Source: Methylohalomonas sp034521715 | GTDB taxonomy: Bacteria; Pseudomonadota; Gammaproteobacteria; Methylohalomonadales; Methylohalomonadaceae | Assembly (NCBI GenBank): GCA_034521715.1 | Contig: JAXHLY010000003.1 | Span: forward strand, 372,001-436,000 | Direction of reading: 5' to 3' | DNA: 64,000 nt | Shown here: positions 36,056 to 45,710 of the stretch, piece by piece | How positions within the stretch are numbered: the first letter of the stretch is position 1 | How the letters are laid out: every line of letters starts with the position of its first letter | Translations under genes and position numbers: made by a program | Notes under the pieces: generated by a model | The model's input: only the letters and a program-made list of their open reading frames with translations | Told to the model about the DNA's origin: nothing | Databases searched by the model: none

Positions 36056-37423
36056 TCAGAATGTCCAGTTACCCTGGATGCCCAGGATATCGATAGAGGC
36101 ATCGTATTTACCTGTAAGGGTGTTGCCCTGCGCGGCGTTGTTGATCCTGATATCGTCCGCGAAAAGATGCGCGTATCCAAAGTCGATCGTGGCGCGTTCC
36201 GAGAATGCATAATTGAAGCCGAAGCTTAACCAGGTGCGGTCCTCGTCGGGTACGCGCGGGGTCTGCAGGGTAGGACTGGTCTGCGGGGCCTCATCGAAAG
36301 CAATGCCGGCGCGCCAGGTCCATGGCCCGCCATTATGATAGCTTAGACCGAATGCGTAACGCATGGTGTCATCATAATCGAAGTCCAGTGTCGATACTGT
36401 AATGCCATTCGTGGTGTTGATAACCCTGACTTCGTCAATTGAACTCCACCCGGTCCAGCCGATATCGCCGTGCAGCGTCAAGCCGTTATTGAGCCCATGA
36501 GAGATACTGACAGTGACTACATCAGGCATCTCTATGTCGGCAGCTACACGGCCATCCAGAGTACTTGATACACCACTGCAGCCGGCATTGCCTACGCAGG
36601 CTGCAGACTGGTTGAAGCCTGCATCGCCCGTGAGGCGGAAGTTGCCACCCTCGCGGAACACGATGCCGATACGTGAGCTTTCACTAATCTCGAACAGCAG
36701 GCTCAGGTCAATTGCAAGATCACTGTCGTCGCCATCGATCCTCGCACTGGAATCCTGAGCGCGCTGACCAGGGGACAGCGCAGTACCCAGTAAGCCTCCG
36801 GCACAGGCTGCGGGAGATGCGCCGGGTGCCTGTGTACACGCGGCGAACGAGTCGACTTCGTTTTCCAGGGTTGCGTCCATGCGCTGGTAGTTTACGCCGA
36901 TGCCGAATGAGAGCCGTTCGCTGAACCGGTAGGAAAGCGTCGGATTAATGTTGAACAGTGTCAGTTCACTATCGGTGGCATGATAGCGGCCAATCCAGTC
37001 ATTGTCGTATTCGGTTGTAAGACCGAATGGCACATTGACGCCGATGCCGATGGCCAGCCGGTCGCTTAGCGGATGCGCATAATAAAAGTTCGGTACAAAG
37101 ATTTTGTTATCGACACCATCATTCGGCCCCCTTAATGCCCTTCCGAACGAGTCGGTGGACCCTTGGTTGTTGAAATCGGCATCGGGCAGAATCAGGTTGG
37201 CCCCGGCGGAAATCATGGGCCGATCAAGCCTGGACATGCCGGCAGGATTGAAGAATACGGTCGTGGCATCATCGGCCGCCGAGGCAGTACCGGCAAAGGC
37301 AGTACCCATGCGTGATGGCCCCTGTTCTATGACCTGAAACGAGGCTGCAAACGCGATGACCGGCGACAGGGCTGTTGTCCAGACTATTGCAATAGTGATG
37401 CATTGCAGAGCGTTACGTGTCAT
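36056..37423 (-). CDS. FadL/OmpP1/TodX outer-membrane transporter
   Basis: 455-residue outer-membrane beta-barrel of the FadL family, importing hydrophobic substrates such as long-chain fatty acids or hydrocarbons. Signal peptide with cleavage near VIAFAASFQ. The N-terminal hatch has FQVIEQGPSRMGTAFAGTAS and TVFFNPAGMSRL (NPA motif). Alternating beta strands follow, and the C-terminal GIQGNWTF ends in phenylalanine for BAM recognition. The ligand cannot be read from sequence. It is monocistronic, facing away from the photolyase gene. Confidence 0.93.
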   Translation of the reverse strand: MTRNALQCITIAIVWTTALSPVIAFAASFQVIEQGPSRMGTAFAGTASAADDATTVFFNPAGMSRLDRPMISAGANLILPDADFNNQGSTDSFGRALRGPNDGVDNKIFVPNFYYAHPLSDRLAIGIGVNVPFGLTTEYDNDWIGRYHATDSELTLFNINPTLSYRFSERLSFGIGVNYQRMDATLENEVDSFAACTQAPGASPAACAGGLLGTALSPGQRAQDSSARIDGDDSDLAIDLSLLFEISESSRIGIVFREGGNFRLTGDAGFNQSAACVGNAGCSGVSSTLDGRVAADIEMPDVVTVSISHGLNNGLTLHGDIGWTGWSSIDEVRVINTTNGITVSTLDFDYDDTMRYAFGLSYHNGGPWTWRAGIAFDEAPQTSPTLQTPRVPDEDRTWLSFGFNYAFSERATIDFGYAHLFADDIRINNAAQGNTLTGKYDASIDILGIQGNWTF

Positions 37424-37898
37424 GCCGATGCTCCTTTGTAGATGTTAGAATAATTGTTAATCGATATCTGGATATATCCCTCCCCGGGCATTCTCAACGG
37501 TACGGTTGAACGCCTATTTTTATATTATGATGCTACTATATGATTGATATGCAAGTACGCGCAAATTTTGTCTGGTTGTTGATTCTGCCTCGGGCTTGTT
37601 CCCGAACTCCTTACTTAATTTCTGGGTCTGTGGATATTCAGTGTGCAATGGTAGCCTGCGCCACGGTTTGTCGCTGGCTATCATCTCCTGATCACTTTGC
37701 AGAATGTCCGGCTACTGCCGCATGCTGGTATTATATTCGGATGCGATTGCTATCCTGCTCAACTTGCCAGATGCCTGGAATCTGCTGTTGGCTGGCAAAT
37801 CTGTCGCCATGGCCGATGGGCAGGCTACAACACCATACCCTCGTGAATAATCCACTCCGGTACGATCCCTTGACAGGATTCATATACAGGCTTAGCTC
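37424..37898. other. 475-bp non-coding gap
   Basis: Gap between the divergent fadL-like and photolyase genes. Short open frames cross it on the plus strand (the longest from 37540 to 37902), but their composition is cysteine- and tryptophan-rich, they lack a ribosome-binding site and I find no family resemblance. It must contain both promoters. Nothing else is recognised. Confidence 0.6.
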
Positions 37899-39344
37899 AT
37901 GACTGCTACAGTCATTGTTTGGTTGCGCCAGGATTTGCGACTGGCAGACAACCCTGCGTTACGTGCTGCCTATGAACGCGGCGGCGCCGTCATCCCGGCC
38001 TATATCTGGGCGCCGGCGGAGGAGGGTAACTGGGCGCCGGGCAGTGCCAGCTGTTACTGGTTGCACCAGTCCCTGTTGTCACTCAATGCCGAGCTGGAAA
38101 AAGCCGGTTCCAGGCTAATCATTCGCCAGGGCGGCAGTCTGGAAGAGCTGGATAAGCTTATTCGTGAAACGGGTGCAGATGCTGTCTACTGGAACCGGCG
38201 TTATGAGCCGGCCGCGAGACAGCGTGATGCAGATATCAAAAACCGGTTATGCAGCCGCGGCGTAACAGTCGAAAGTTATAACGGCAATCTACTGTTCGAG
38301 CCATCCGGTATACTGAATAAACAGGGCAGACCGTTTAAGGTATTCACGCCATACTGGCGGCATTGCCGTCTGCAGGGTGAACCGGAACCGCCACTGCCGG
38401 CACCACGCTCGCTACGGGCACCTGAAAATTGGCCCTTGTCCGTCAGCCTCAAAAAACTGCAACTCGAACCGTCTGTCGACTGGACAGCCGGCATTCGCGG
38501 AACCTGGAACTTTGGCGCTACCGGTGCGCGCAGGGCATTGCGTGATTTTTTGCGGGACGGTATTGAACATTATGCGGCTCAGCGGGACTATCCGGGCATC
38601 CGTGGGGTCTCACGGCTGTCACCGCGTCTGCACTTCGGTGAGATAAGTCCACGCCAGGTCTGGTCCGCCGTACGTGATCACGGGTCGGGAAAGGGTCGAT
38701 TGAGCGAAAGCAAACATGCCGAGGCCTACCTGCGCCAGCTCGGCTGGCGCGAGTTCGGCCAATACTTGTTGTTCCACTTTCCGCATATCCCGGATGCGCC
38801 GTTCAATGATGATTACCGGAACTTCCCCTGGCAGTGGGATACTAGCTTACTGCGTTTGTGGCAGCGCGGCGAGACCGGTTATCCGATAGTTGATGCAGGT
38901 ATGCGTGAACTCTGGCATACCGGTTATATGCACAACAGGGTACGCATGATCGTGGCATCCTTCCTGGTCAAGGATTTGCTCGTACACTGGCTCGAGGGCG
39001 CACGCTGGTTCTGGGATACTCTTGTCGACGCCGACCTGGCCAACAATACCCTGGGCTGGCAGTGGGCTGCCGGCTGCGGCGCCGATGCCGCGCCTTATTT
39101 TCGCATTTTCAATCCCACACGCCAGGCGCAACGCTTTGACCCTGATGGGACCTATATCCGCCGCTGGTTGCCGGAGCTGAAACGGCTGCCTGATAAGGAT
39201 CTGCCGAGGCCATGGGAAGCCGGTGCCGCGTCGCTGAACAAGGCCAGTGTCGTACTGGGCAAAACTTACCCGGAACCGATCGTGGATCACCAGCAGGCGC
39301 GTGCGAAAGCACTGGCGGCGCTGAAAACGATCAGGAAAAACTGA
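37899..39344 (+). CDS. phrB: deoxyribodipyrimidine photolyase
   Basis: 481-residue class I CPD photolyase, a FAD enzyme that splits pyrimidine dimers with blue light. The N-terminal antenna domain begins VIVWLRQDLRLADNPAL. FAD-binding motifs: RLHFGEISPRQVW, LRQLGWREFGQYLLFHFP, GYPIVDAGMRELWHTGYMHN, DADLANNTLGWQWAAGCG and DAAPYFRIFNP. The conserved tryptophan chain region is present. Length is normal and the frame intact. Confidence 0.96.
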   Translation: MTATVIVWLRQDLRLADNPALRAAYERGGAVIPAYIWAPAEEGNWAPGSASCYWLHQSLLSLNAELEKAGSRLIIRQGGSLEELDKLIRETGADAVYWNRRYEPAARQRDADIKNRLCSRGVTVESYNGNLLFEPSGILNKQGRPFKVFTPYWRHCRLQGEPEPPLPAPRSLRAPENWPLSVSLKKLQLEPSVDWTAGIRGTWNFGATGARRALRDFLRDGIEHYAAQRDYPGIRGVSRLSPRLHFGEISPRQVWSAVRDHGSGKGRLSESKHAEAYLRQLGWREFGQYLLFHFPHIPDAPFNDDYRNFPWQWDTSLLRLWQRGETGYPIVDAGMRELWHTGYMHNRVRMIVASFLVKDLLVHWLEGARWFWDTLVDADLANNTLGWQWAAGCGADAAPYFRIFNPTRQAQRFDPDGTYIRRWLPELKRLPDKDLPRPWEAGAASLNKASVVLGKTYPEPIVDHQQARAKALAALKTIRKN

Positions 39345-39374
39345 AATTTGCGCAATCTGCAAGGACTGCTGCGG

Positions 39375-40316
39375 TTATTCCCACTCGAGTTCGGAATAGG
39401 CCCGGGAAACATTACGCCGGTGGTGCTGATCCGATAACTGCCACTTTCCGGCTTCCTCAGTTGCAACGGTATCCATGGCCTCATCCAGGAATGCGCCCGA
39501 CTGAATGGCGGCACGGGTTTTTTCGAGCAGAGTTGTCAGGTAACGCCGCTCGGCGGATAACGCTTCGGGCCAGTCGGCACTGGCAGGCCCATGGCCGGGC
39601 ACGACACGTTCAGCGGGGATCTTCTCCAGCTCATCCATCACCGCCAGCCAACCCTTCAGGCTGGCATCCAGTGCCGGTATGCGCTCCATAAACAGCAAAT
39701 CACCGGACCACAGGGTGCGGGTCTTCTCATCGTATATGGTCAGATCGTTGTTGGTATGTGCGGAACGCCAGGCAGTCAATTCCAGCGTTCGATCACCAAG
39801 GTCCAGTTTCATACTGTCGGTCACGAGGTTGCCGGGCTCGATAACGGCCTGTTCAGGTCGATCGCCAAGATATTGTGGAAACTCCTCAAGGAAAAATGGC
39901 CGGCTGCCCGCCATCGCGTCGGCCAGTTTATGGTGACCAATAAATTCGACACCGGCATCCTTGAACGGCAGGTTGCCGAGAACGTGATCATAATGAACAT
40001 GGGTATTTATGACATAACAGATCGGTGTGCCGGTCATCGACTCGATCGTTTGTTTAAGGGCACGGCCTATGTCGACAGATCCGCCCGTGTCGATTACAGC
40101 CACGCAGTCACTGCCAATGACGAAACCGATATTGGCAATATCATCACTATCAGGGGAGTCAAACGGGACATGTTTGCCGGTATGCACATAAATGCCATCA
40201 GTAACCTGCTGAACAGACAGGGCGGGTTAGGTGCCGGAGTTACCGTTTATGTCGGAACAGCTAGAGACAATAACAAGGTTGGCAAGCAGAAAAAAATATA
40301 ATCGCTCTTTTTTCAT
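39375..40316 (-). pseudogene. MBL-fold metallohydrolase with in-frame stop after the signal peptide
   Basis: Metallo-beta-lactamase fold protein resembling quinoprotein relay system / SoxH-type zinc hydrolases. The body, from 40187 on, is intact for 270 residues: INTHVHYDHVLGN (HxHxDH), SAHTNNDLTIYD, SGDLLFMERIPA, VPGHGPASA. In the same frame upstream, ATG 40316 opens a lipoprotein-like signal (FFLLANLVIVSSC). Codon 30, TAA at 40229-40227, separates the two. Either a nonsense mutation or base error removed export, or translation starts at GTG 40187 without a signal. Lies 47 bp downstream of the exchanger gene on the same strand. Confidence 0.78.
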
Positions 40317-40363
40317 GATATCAAGCATAAGGGGTTTCCATGATGGCTTTAAGAGGTCATGGC

Positions 40364-41991
40364 TTATAATGGCGCTCCAAGGCTAACCAACGTCACATAC
40401 ATACCTTGTACCAATGCAATAACAAGTATCAGGGCAACCGGATAAACCGATGAGTAGGAAACTATGGGCCGTTCAGAATCATCGGCTTTCTTGATGATAT
40501 CCAGCCCCGGTGTAAACGTCATCCCGCCACATATGACTCCGAAGCATTCACTGATCGGTATTCTCATGAAGTAATGGCCAAACAGGAAACTGCCAGTCAT
40601 CGGCACAATAGCGAATAATATGGCATACATGGCGTAGTAAATTGCCTGGAAATCCAGGAACTCGACAAAGCTTTTGCCCGTATCAAGACCGACCTGCACA
40701 AAAAACAGCGCCAGGCCGAGTTCTTTCAGGACAACAGTGGCGTTACGGGGAAATCGGCCTATAAAATTACCGATCTTGCCATAATGCCCAAAAATCAGCC
40801 CCGATACGAGTGCCCCCCCGGCAATGCCCAGCGAAAAATTACCCAGCACCGGTATCGGAAACACCAGCCCGCCGATGGCAAATGCCAGGAATAAAGTGGC
40901 TGCCAGAGAGCCGATATCGACCCGGCGTTGTACGGTATGGTGTTCATGCCCCAGGAATAATTCCAGCTGATCAAGCTGGTAAGGAGTGCCGACCGCTACC
41001 ACGACATCACCATAAGCAAGCGAAAGGTCATGTTTGGGAACAAATTCGACATTGGAGCGAATAACCCGTGTCAATGAAACATTAAAACGCAGCCTGATAC
41101 CCAGATCGCTCAGGGTTCGATTGAACACAGATTTGTTTTCTACAGCGATTGAGCGTGTGTCAAGTTCGGAATTCTCATCACCACGTTCTTCAACCCGCTC
41201 ACCCAGCAAATTACCTACCGTATCGACATCATGCGGGAGGCCTTCAGAGCCTGAGAACATCGCCCTTGAGTAATACGCTATTACCACTTGCCGTTCGCAT
41301 TGTAAGATCGCGTCAGTGTTCCTGAAACAACAACGTTATGGTTAGGAAATAAATCTATATCACGGATGAGGAGTCCATTCAGCTCCGCATTATCCATTTT
41401 GAATAATGCGGCATGCATCTGGGAGCGCTGGCTTAGCTCTTCTTGTAATTTGCCACGGAGTAACCTCATGGCAATCGTGATGAACAGAATAACTCCCAGT
41501 AGACCGAATGGATAAGCAACGCCATAGCCGAAAATCACCTCGCTTTCGGGGCTGTACTGAAGCGCGCTGACCAGCGCCGGACTGGAGCTGAAGGCCCCGG
41601 CAAATAATCCCAGTCCAATACCGATAGGAATGCCGGTGATGGCAATAATCGCAACTGTATTAATACCTGCAATCCCAAGCAGAACAATGACATTAGTAAT
41701 ATATTGGCGGCCATACTGCCTGAAGGCCGGAAAAAAACTCGGTCCTGCTTCGAGTCCCACACAAAGAAGGAACAGTACGATGCCCAGATCCTGCAGAATG
41801 GTTATGGGCTGAAACTGATAGAAGTAACCGACAATGATAGCGGCGATCAATACCCCGCTTGAACCGAAACCCACGCCCTTGATCTGAATATTACCGAAGG
41901 CAATACCGATCAGAACAATCAGAAACGTGACAACCAGCTCTGTCTTTTGGTAGAAGAATTCAATCGCAATCAGGCTGTCTGGTTCTGGCAT
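40364..41991 (-). CDS. AspT/YidE-family antiporter with two TrkA-C domains (frameshifted)
   Basis: Integral membrane exchanger of the aspartate:alanine antiporter (AAE) family. The first half, from ATG 41991, has about five transmembrane helices (LGIVLFLLCVGLEAGPSFF, GLFAGAFSSSPALVSALQ). Central TrkA-C regions follow: VVSGTLTRSYN, then after a shift SGNSVLLKGDVLRL, then after another LPHDVDTVGNLLGERVEE and LAYGDVVVAVGTPYQLDQL. The second helix set holds ELGLALFFVQVGLDTGKSF and GVICGGMTFTPGLDII. Two indels between about 41230 and 41290 split the first TrkA-C domain. Undisrupted it would be about 545 residues. Substrate unknown, probably a small anion. Confidence 0.87.
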
Positions 41992-42107
41992 AAAGCGTTC
42001 CTCGGTATATCTGCCCGTATTGTAATTTAATGTGTTAAACGCCGGATTGTCGGCTGCTGTCCTGACGACTGATATAAATTACGGGGAAGCTATGAATAAT
42101 CCCCGCA

Positions 42108-42199
42108 TGTCATTTCGAGCCAACGGGAGAAACCTTTTAACTTATTGAATCTACAAATATCTATTTGCAAAGGATTTCTCGCTGCGCTCGAAATGACAA
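42108..42199. repeat. MITE-like inverted repeat
   Basis: Left end ATGTCATTTCGAGCCAACGG and right end TTTCTCGCTGCGCTCGAAAT are imperfect complements of about 30 bp around a roughly 30-bp AT-rich centre. TGTCATTTCGAGC-type ends are common in non-autonomous repeat elements of proteobacteria. It lies alone downstream of nothing coding. No transposase is associated. Confidence 0.75.
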
Positions 42200-42399
42200 A
42201 TTATTCAGAGCCTCCACAGGTCATGAGTCGTGAGGGTAGATTATGAATTCCTTGCCTGATTCAGTGCAAAGAGGCATATAGCAGTATTATATATCCAGTG
42301 TAATTTGATGAATTCTAAATGATATTCCTGTCTGCACAAGCCATAGTACGGCCCTGATGGCCAGTCGAAGGAATCTTACCTGGTACGCCCCATCAGACG

Positions 42400-42960
42400 A
42401 ATGGCCTATGGTGCGCCGATTACAAGGGCCGGTTCCGGCTCGGCATCGCCATTGAACGCATCCAGCCGGGCCAACCCCAGCAGCCGCCATGAGCGCTTGC
42501 AAGCGCCTGCATCTGATGCTCAAGCAAGAGACGACCCAGCCACCGTGTTATAACCTGCTGCAGTAACAAGGCTGCTTCGATGACTTCATCGCCGGTTACG
42601 ATCAGGCCGGCCGCATCAGGCAGTCGTGGCCGCTACGCGGGGGAGGTCTATACACCGTCAGTCCGACAATACGAACCACCGGCCACACCGGCCACACCGG
42701 CCACACCGGCCTATTCCATGACCGCACCATCCAGGTTGCCCGCTACGGGCGCATCTGTATCAAGTGATGTAAGTTCAATTTGAGTGTGGTTTTCGTCGGC
42801 AGACGGTCTGCATTCGCGAAGTGGCTGACCACATTTGGCTAGTCAGTTTTATGGACTATGATCCGGGTTTCTTTGATGAAGACGAGAATCGGGTCGAGCC
42901 GGTCGGCGACAACCCATTCGCAATAAAAGTGTTACCCCTGTCCCCGGAATAAAGTGTTAC
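42400..42960 (+). mobile_element. decayed IS481-family transposase remnant
   Basis: C-terminal half of an integrase-core transposase, broken in several frames. Recognisable fragments in order: IERIQPGQPQQ (about 42449), RLHLMLKQETTQPP then LLQ, a stop and QGCFDDFIAGYDQ, GEVYTPSVRQYE, FHDRTIQVARYGRICIK, and the clear ending REVADHIWLVSFMDYDPGFF to FAIKVLPLSPE at 42953. A 9-bp unit (CCGGCCACA) repeated three times at about 42680-42707 replaces part of the protein. AAAGTGTTACC after the stop resembles the terminal repeat of such elements. The left end and the catalytic domain are missing, so it is inactive. Confidence 0.82.
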
Positions 42961-42990
42961 CGATGTGACCGGTAAGCACCCTTGAAAGAT

Positions 42991-43066
42991 TGGCGCCCTG
43001 ACCAGGACTCGAACCTGGGACCTACGGCTTAGGAGGCCGTCGCTCTATCCCCTGAGCTACCAGGGC
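42991..43066 (-). tRNA. tRNA-Arg (anticodon CCT)
   Basis: 76 nt including an encoded CCA (42993-42991). The acceptor stem GCCCTGG pairs with TCAGGGC; the D-arm contains AGCTCAGGGGATAGAGC. The anticodon arm ACGGC-CTCCTAA-GCCGT gives CCT, reading AGG codons. The T-arm is CCAGG-TTCGAGT-CCTGG. Its 3' end faces the IS481 remnant and its 5' end faces the integrase gene 340 bp away. Confidence 0.97.
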
Positions 43067-43408
43067 GTGTTATGCGGGCAAGGTGGCGGTGAACGGGTGG
43101 GGAAATGGTGGAGCGGAGGAATTCGGCCGCTGCCAATCACCAAATGTCGCTGCGCCGTCTGATGTTGTATCGTTAACCGATTGTGTCGTCTGCACTATTT
43201 GATAAATTTCTCGTTCAACTTGTTTCATACGTTATCACTGAGTATTCTTAGGTAGCAATAATTTTTTGTATGGATGCTTGTGGGGCGAAAATTACGTTCG
43301 AGTTTGGGTTCCCACTTCGATCAAAGTCGCGTGGGGGTTGATGTTGGTTTGCCCCGGAAACGCAGTAACAGATACCGGTTAGGCTGCCGAGTTCGATCCC
43401 GAGGATTT
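43067..43408. other. gap between tRNA-Arg and integrase
   Basis: 342 bp without a supported gene. The left part is GC-rich; from about 43160 it becomes AT-rich (ATTTGATAAATTTC, AATAATTTTTTG). It ends in GAGTTCGATCCCGAGG just before the integrase start, which resembles a T-loop but has no tRNA around it. It probably holds the integrase promoter and possibly an attachment site; I could not identify a direct repeat of tRNA sequence here. Confidence 0.5.
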
Positions 43409-44769
43409 ATGCCGAAGGTGGTCACGAAAGAAATGACGGCCGCCCAGGTCAGACGCCTGGGCCCCGGATCCCATAACGCCGGCGGCGTGGCCGGCTTGTA
43501 CTTGCTGGTCCGAAAATCCGGCAGCCGGTCCTGGATCCTGCGTGCCGACCGTCGGCCGCCGGCGCCATGACATCGGCCTCGGCGGCTGGCGTCGGTCTGG
43601 CTCGCCGATGCCCGCGATCTCGCGCGCCAATGCCGGCGACGAATCCGTGAAGGCAAGGATCCGATTGCGGAACGCAGGGCTAAGGCCGCCGCGCTTGTGA
43701 CTACAAACAATTAAACGAACTGACGTTTGCCGAGGCGGCGCGCCGGTGCCACCAGGTCAAGGCCCACGGGCATGCGCAAATAGAGGCGTCCAAAAGGATT
43801 GGCTGTCCAGCACGTTGAACGGCACGCGAACCCGATAATCGGCGACCTGCCGGTTCGATTTAATGCAATCGCAAGCACATGTGCTGGAGGTTCTGGAGCC
43901 AATCTGGCAGACGAAAACGGACACCGCGTCCAAGCTTCGGCAGCGGATTGAAGTTATCTTGAATTGGGCCCGGGTATCCGGCTTTCGCAGCGGGGACAAT
44001 CCCGCGCGCTGGCGCGGCAATTTGCAGGAGCTGTTGCCGTCGCCGCGCAATCTCCATACGCGAACGCATTACCGTGCGTTGCCCGTGGCAACGAATCGGG
44101 GCGGTGATGCAGGATCTGCAGATCGCGCAGAAGGTATTGCCGCGCGCGCCCTGGAATTTTTAATCCTGACCGCGGCCCGCAGCGGCGAGGTCCGCGGGGG
44201 GCGCTGGGACGAAATCGACGCCGATCGCCGCCTCTGGTTGCTGCCTGGCACGCGCGCGAAAAATGGCCGGCCGCACAAGGTGCCGCTGTCGGATGCTGCC
44301 CTGGCGCTCCTGGAGACCCTCCACGGATTGATGACAGCCCGTATATATTCCCGGCGCCGCGTGGCGGCCAGTTGTCCGATATGGCGCTGACGGCCGTGGT
44401 TCGACGCATGGAGCTGATCGATGTCGTCCAGGTGCATGGCTTCCGCTCGACGTTCAAGGGATTGGGCGGAGGAATTGCACGCGTTACGCTGATGAGGTGT
44501 CTGAATTCGCGCTCGGGCACGCCAATAACGATGCAACCCGGGCGGCGTACGCGCGAGACGAGCTGCTGCCGCACCGGGCGCGCCTCATGCAGGACTGGGC
44601 TGACTATTGTGCCAGGCCGCACACGCAGGCAAGCGACATCACGCCGATTCGCCAGGCGGCTTCAGTGAAGTTCAGTGAAGAACAGGCGGCAACGATTGCC
44701 GCGGCGCTGCCAGTCCGCACCCTTGATGATTTGCTGGCGCACGTCAATTTTCATAATGCTGCAATATGA
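43409..44769 (+). pseudogene. P4-type tyrosine integrase, broken
   Basis: Site-specific recombinase of the P4/CP4-57 integrase family. N-terminal DUF4102 arm-binding domain from ATG 43409 (MPKVVTKEMTAAQVRRLGPG, GGVAGLYLLVRKSGSRSWIL), then in other frames HDIGLGGWR and REGKDPIAERRAKAAAL. Core-binding part: TASKLRQRIEVILNWA. Catalytic part: LILTAARSGEVRGGRWDEID with the first Arg, VHGFRSTFKG with His and Arg, and LGHANNDATRAAYARDELL with the nucleophile Tyr. At least five frame changes between 43550 and 44500. If they are real the enzyme is dead and the element cannot excise by itself. Confidence 0.88.
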
Positions 44770-45346
44770 ACAGGCATTATTTATATCGCGCGATACCAGT
44801 CCGACACAGCCGGAATTATCGCGACGCCTTAGCGAGGTTCGCGAGCATCTACTGGCGGCACAAACAGCGCTCATAGGCGAGCCCGAGGCACATGCAATCG
44901 CTGCGGTCGGATTTCTGGGGGCGGAACTGGAACACTCCGATCAGGCCTCCCCGGCTTTTGGGCGGCAACTGCAGACTCTGATCGAGGCAACTGATCGCCT
45001 GCTTCAGGATATCAGCGCGGCGGCGCCGGCGCGGGTGAATGGACAACGTCACGAGCGGCGCACGCGAACTGATACGCGCGACAATTTTCTGATCCCTGCG
45101 CTCACGGAGTTGGTCACCGATCTGCGTCGAAAGCGAGGATGGTCGCTCTTCGGCCGAGCGCCTGGATACCGCTTGTGAGTTCGTTACTGCCGTGCTGACG
45201 GCCGCCGGCATCCCGTGTCCGGCCGCCGGCCAGAACCGAACGCAGCGGCGAAGTCGGCCAGGGACGGCTCCGGCGCCAGATCAAGTGCGCAGCGCAGTGC
45301 AATTCGCGCATTACTGGACAGGCCTAATTCATTCCGGGAATCATAA
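44756..45346 (+). CDS. hypothetical protein of the integrated element (frameshifted)
   Basis: Start ATG 44756 (MLQYEQALFISRDTSPTQPE). A largely alpha-helical protein: LSRRLSEVREHLLAAQTAL, AVGFLGAELEHSDQAS, LQTLIEATDRLLQDISAA, FLIPALTELVTDLRRKRGW. After that the frame changes at about 45140 into SSAERLDTACEFVTAVLTAA, and its end is uncertain (I favour 45346). I do not recognise a family. It sits directly after the integrase and before the AlpA-like regulator, a usual place for small accessory genes of P4-like elements. Confidence 0.55.
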
Positions 45347-45473
45347 TTTTTTCTTTGTTTTTGCCTGCTTGATTTCGTTTCCCCCTTCTGTTTTTAACGC
45401 GTAGATGTCAAGGCGCGTTTTGCGCGCCGGGTATGGTTGTGCCTGCCTACGTATTCATCGCAGGTGAAACGCG

Positions 45474-45689
45474 ATGAACCAAGACGATATCGGCAATCAA
45501 TTTATTTCGGTCGAAAAGGTCGCCGCTGGGTACGGGGTTTCTATTCCGACCGCTTGGCGCTGCGGGCAAGGGTCAGGGCGGATTCCTGCTCCTCATAATC
45601 TGAGTCCTGGGTGCACGCGCTGGTCGCTCAACGAACTGCTCGAGCACGAGGCAGGATTCCAGGATAAACACTTGACGCCATCGCCCTGA
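45474..45689 (+). CDS. AlpA-like DNA-binding regulator / excisionase
   Basis: 71-residue small helix-turn-helix protein (AlpA/MerR-like phage regulator). FISVEKVAAGYGVSIPTAWR forms the helix-turn-helix and GRIPAPHNLSPGCTRWSLNE the wing, ending in ELLEHEA. In P4-like elements AlpA controls the integrase and excision. A purine-rich CAGGTGAAACGCG precedes the ATG. Immediately after its stop lies the palindrome CGGTTTCCCGGGAAACC, then the primase. Confidence 0.85.
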   Translation: MNQDDIGNQFISVEKVAAGYGVSIPTAWRCGQGSGRIPAPHNLSPGCTRWSLNELLEHEAGFQDKHLTPSP

Positions 45690-45707
45690 CGGTTTCCCGG
45701 GAAACCT
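45690..45707. promoter_or_regulatory. palindrome site 1 (TTTCCCGGGAAA core)
   Basis: CGGTTTCCCGGGAAACCT, 17 of 18 positions of the perfect palindrome seen in this element. It lies between the AlpA stop (45689) and the presumed GTG start of the primase (45711). The core TTTCCCGGGAAA is that of the Noc-binding site, and the GTTTC/GAAAC flanks are those of parS. Confidence 0.8.
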
Positions 45708-45710
45708 CTC

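Noticed and set aside
37540..37902. 120-codon frame before the photolyase gene
   Set aside because: Cysteine- and tryptophan-rich, no ribosome-binding site, no family match; more likely intergenic DNA.
43390..43405. GTTCGATCCC before the integrase as a tRNA remnant
   Set aside because: Only a T-loop-like string; no acceptor, D or anticodon stem around it and it does not match the tRNA-Arg T-arm.
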